Source: Candidatus Eiseniibacteriota bacterium
Lineage (GTDB): Bacteria > Eisenbacteria > RBG-16-71-46 > JACRLI01
Reading direction: 5' to 3'
Length of the DNA stretch: 51,208 bases
Assembly: GCA_025351485.1 (NCBI GenBank)
Contig: JANXVU010000077.1
Span: forward strand, 1 to 51,208
The notes below the pieces were generated by a model that worked only from the letters and a program-made list of their open reading frames with translations, had not been told where the DNA came from and did not search any database. The translations under genes were made by a program, and so were the position numbers. Below are positions 49,153 through 51,208 of the stretch, piece after piece. Each line of letters opens with the position of its first letter. Position 1 is the first letter of the stretch.

Positions 49153-50472
49153 CTAGCCGCCCGGGCGTTCTTCCAGCAGCACTTCGCGCCGCACCGGCGT
49201 CACGGGCAGGAAAAAGTCCGGGTGCGGAACGATGTAGCCAACACCGCCATCGGGATGAGCCGCCGCCACGACCTTCCATGCATCGTCCAGCGTGGCGTGC
49301 GAGATGAAGCCTGCCGCCTTGATCGCGGCGGCCGGGAGCGGGCTGACCAGGTGGACCTTGATCCGCTGCGCGATGCGCCGGAGCGCGATGGCGGCCCGGC
49401 CCTCCAGGTCGAAGGAGGCGCGGGCGGCCTTCTCCAGGGAGTCCAGGTCCGGATGGCTCATCCACTTCTCGAAGGCGTCCGAACCGAAACCGTTCGGACA
49501 GGCGGCCATGAACACCAGGTGGCCGCCGTTCCTCACGCAGGTGTTGCTCTCGATGAGCAGTCGGTGGGCCTGGAACAACGACGCGTCCGAGCCGGCATGA
49601 CCGCCGGCCGAGGCCACCGCCCATGCCCGTTCCTCGTGCACCGTCACCTTCAGCTTGCCACGCAACCAGTCACAGCCCGACTCGAATGCTTTGCGCCACT
49701 CTCCGGCCACCACCTTGACCAGGCGGCCGCCCTCGTCCACCACCGTGTGGACCAGGAAGTCCGCGTCCACCTTGTCGGCGCCCTCGAGCGAATCTTCGTA
49801 AACAATATTGCCGTCCAGTTCGCCCGGGCGGCAGCCTTCGTACACGCCGGTGTCCGGAAGGTTGTTCAAGGCCAGGCGGGAGTGCGACATTCCGGAAACA
49901 CGCGAAGCCAGGCCCGGCAGCACCAGCTGCGGACCGCCCTCGAATCCACAGTACGGATCGGGAGCGATGGCTCCGGCAAGGATCAGCAACTGGCCCGACT
50001 CCACCGCCTTGCGGTTCAGGATGAGGGGCGTCCCGCGCTCGCTCTCGCCCAGGTCGGTCATGTTGGCGTCATCGAGCGGATCATGCTGGCGGACCACCAC
50101 CCGGTTCCAGACCTCGGAGCCGACGATGGATTCCATCTCGTCCGCCTCGAGGCGGCCGCGCATTCCCGTCGCCACCAGGATCTCCACCTGCCTCAAACCC
50201 ACGCCACTGTCCTGCAGCACATCCAACACCTGTGGCAGCACCACCGCAAGCCCGGTGCCCGCGTGGTCCGGGACCACGATGAGCACGTGCCGCGCGCCGG
50301 CCGCAAGATCGCGAAGGCGCGGCGATCCCGAGGGAGAATCCAGGGCGTCCCTGACCGCTTGCACCGGGTCCAGGAGCGGTGTGATCGGCGCGGGAGCGAG
50401 CGCCTTCGCCGGAAATTCCTCCGGCAGATCCAGGCTCACCCACTCGTCGCCGTGCCTAAGCTTCCAAGCCAT
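49153..50472 (-). CDS. LarA-family protein (lactate racemase-like), cofactor lysine not conserved
   Basis: Protein of 439 residues with the DUF2088/LarA layout: HVLIVVPDHAGTG, EILVATGMRGRLEADEM, GFEGGPQLVLPGLAS, GEWRKAFESGCDWLRGKLKV and ASAGGHAGSDASLFQAHRLL. LarA proteins are nickel enzymes that carry a pincer cofactor on a lysine and interconvert 2-hydroxy acids. Here the lysine place in the GGxK section is Gln 182, the catalytic-histidine place in ATGxHR is Met-Arg-Gly, and the PHxxAGF place is PDPYCGF; only His 197 in SHSR appears kept. The classical cofactor is therefore doubtful. AAGGAGA precedes the ATG by 7 bases. No larB, larC or larE is nearby. Function unknown. Confidence 0.78.
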   Translation of the reverse strand: MAWKLRHGDEWVSLDLPEEFPAKALAPAPITPLLDPVQAVRDALDSPSGSPRLRDLAAGARHVLIVVPDHAGTGLAVVLPQVLDVLQDSGVGLRQVEILVATGMRGRLEADEMESIVGSEVWNRVVVRQHDPLDDANMTDLGESERGTPLILNRKAVESGQLLILAGAIAPDPYCGFEGGPQLVLPGLASRVSGMSHSRLALNNLPDTGVYEGCRPGELDGNIVYEDSLEGADKVDADFLVHTVVDEGGRLVKVVAGEWRKAFESGCDWLRGKLKVTVHEERAWAVASAGGHAGSDASLFQAHRLLIESNTCVRNGGHLVFMAACPNGFGSDAFEKWMSHPDLDSLEKAARASFDLEGRAAIALRRIAQRIKVHLVSPLPAAAIKAAGFISHATLDDAWKVVAAAHPDGGVGYIVPHPDFFLPVTPVRREVLLEERPGG

Positions 50473-50488
50473 TCCGCTCTCCTTGGTT

Positions 50489-51208
50489 CTATGGTGATGC
50501 CTTGAGGGCCTCGAGGGCCCGCGTCAATTCTTCTCTTACCATGGCGGGATTGGCCCGGCCCTGGGTTTCCTTCATGGCCATTCCGACCAGGAAGGTGAAC
50601 GATTTATCCTTGCCTGCCAGATAGGATGCCACGACCTCGGGGTGTTGCGCCAGCACGACTTGCACGGCCCCTTTCAGGGCACCCGGGTCGCTCACCTGCC
50701 GTAGCCCCTCGGCTTCCACGATCTGGGCGGCCGACCGGCCGCTTTCGACCATTCTGCTGAACACATCCTTGGCCATCTTCCCTGAAAGGGTCCCGTCCTT
50801 GACCAGCAGGAGCAAGCCGGAAATGCCCTCCGGACCAACCGGGAAGCCGGCCAATTCCTTCTTTTGCTGTGCCAGCATGCCCAGCACCTCCGTCTGGATC
50901 CAGCTCGAAACGGCCTTGGGGTCGGCGCCCCCCGCGGCGGCCCTCTCAAAATAATCCGCTAGTTCGGGGGTGGCCGAGAGGACGGCGGCGTCGTAGGGCC
51001 GGATTCCGAAAGACCTGGCGAACCGCTCGCGACGGACCCACGGCAGTTCGGGGAGCGCACGGCGAACCGCCTCCAGCTCCTCCTCGCTCACCACCAGCGG
51101 CGGCAGATCGGGCTCCGGGAAGTAACGGTAGTCGTGGGCCTCTTCCTTGCTTCGCATGATGGTCAGGCGGTCGGCCGCCGGGTCGTACCCAAGCGTGTGG
51201 GACCCGCG
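50489..51208 (-). CDS. gatB: Aspartyl/glutamyl-tRNA amidotransferase subunit B (3' part)
   Basis: The C-terminal 239 residues of GatB, which transamidates Glu-tRNA(Gln) and Asp-tRNA(Asn) with GatA and GatC. The frame is open to the window edge; the ATG at 51157 is an internal Met within the conserved sequence TIMRSKEEAHDYRYFPEPDL, not the start. The following linker, the GatB/YqeY helical domains (DYFERAAAGGADPKAVSSWI, TLSGKMAKDVFSRMVESG) and the tail domain (VGMAMKETQGRANPAMVREE) are all present. The LarA-like gene follows after 16 bases, so both may be co-transcribed. Confidence 0.96.
   Translation of the reverse strand, partial: RGSHTLGYDPAADRLTIMRSKEEAHDYRYFPEPDLPPLVVSEEELEAVRRALPELPWVRRERFARSFGIRPYDAAVLSATPELADYFERAAAGGADPKAVSSWIQTEVLGMLAQQKKELAGFPVGPEGISGLLLLVKDGTLSGKMAKDVFSRMVESGRSAAQIVEAEGLRQVSDPGALKGAVQVVLAQHPEVVASYLAGKDKSFTFLVGMAMKETQGRANPAMVREELTRALEALKASP

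Overview
The window is a 51 kb piece of a GC-rich bacterial chromosome with about 41 protein genes, no rRNA or tRNA gene, no CRISPR array and no intact insertion sequence. Secreted proteins that end in a FlgD-Ig / type IX-like C-terminal domain, a complete Bat (aerotolerance) operon, and generally short gaps with frequent 4-base stop/start overlaps suggest a deep-branching, Gram-negative, FCB-related lineage such as Candidatus Eisenbacteria. That placement is an inference from protein style, not from a marker-gene tree.

Layout. 1-1332: the end of an oligopeptide ABC permease pair (OppB/OppC type), then a secreted M3 metallopeptidase (1447-3465). 3559-6917: an S1-repeat RNA-binding protein, a threonine dehydratase and a divergent GNAT acetyltransferase. 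7090-11325: a secreted GH113-like hydrolase, an LTXXQ periplasmic protein and a dimethylformamidase-like secreted protein. 11407-14674: a class II aldolase - FBPase - DUF4412 operon. 14962-15938: a decayed beta-helix gene. 15949-18125: lysA and an eIF-2B-like protein. 18138-22752: a five-gene cassette on the minus strand with every junction overlapping (CMD-like, TolB-like propeller, GT2, nucleotidyltransferase, alkaline-phosphatase-like). 22730-24448: a GT39-like membrane glycosyltransferase. 24433-26544: an unrecognised secreted protein. 26608-38408: a ten-gene Bat operon (membrane protein, MoxR, DUF58, DUF4381-like, BatA, BatB, BatC, BatD, BatE) ending in an M1 peptidase joined to a beta-barrel-like domain. 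39205-42288: a copper radical oxidase with a second kelch propeller inserted into it. 42476-51208: a housekeeping run on the minus strand: gatB, a LarA-like protein, peroxiredoxin, purD with a 300-residue disordered tail, tsaC/sua5, a YwlE-type phosphatase, ilvE, rpiB and glyA.

The strongest candidates for something undescribed are the nested-propeller copper radical oxidase, the PurD with a long Arg/Pro/Gly tail, the fully overlapping five-gene cassette (whose GT2 gene appears to start at AUC behind a perfect AGGAGG), and the LarA homologue that lacks the cofactor-anchoring lysine. At the regulatory level, three genes (starts 6262, 38408, 45680) lack a Shine-Dalgarno sequence but have a -10 box exactly 8 bases before the ATG, which predicts leaderless transcripts. 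A near-consensus promoter at 6967 overlaps inverted repeats and drives no obvious gene.
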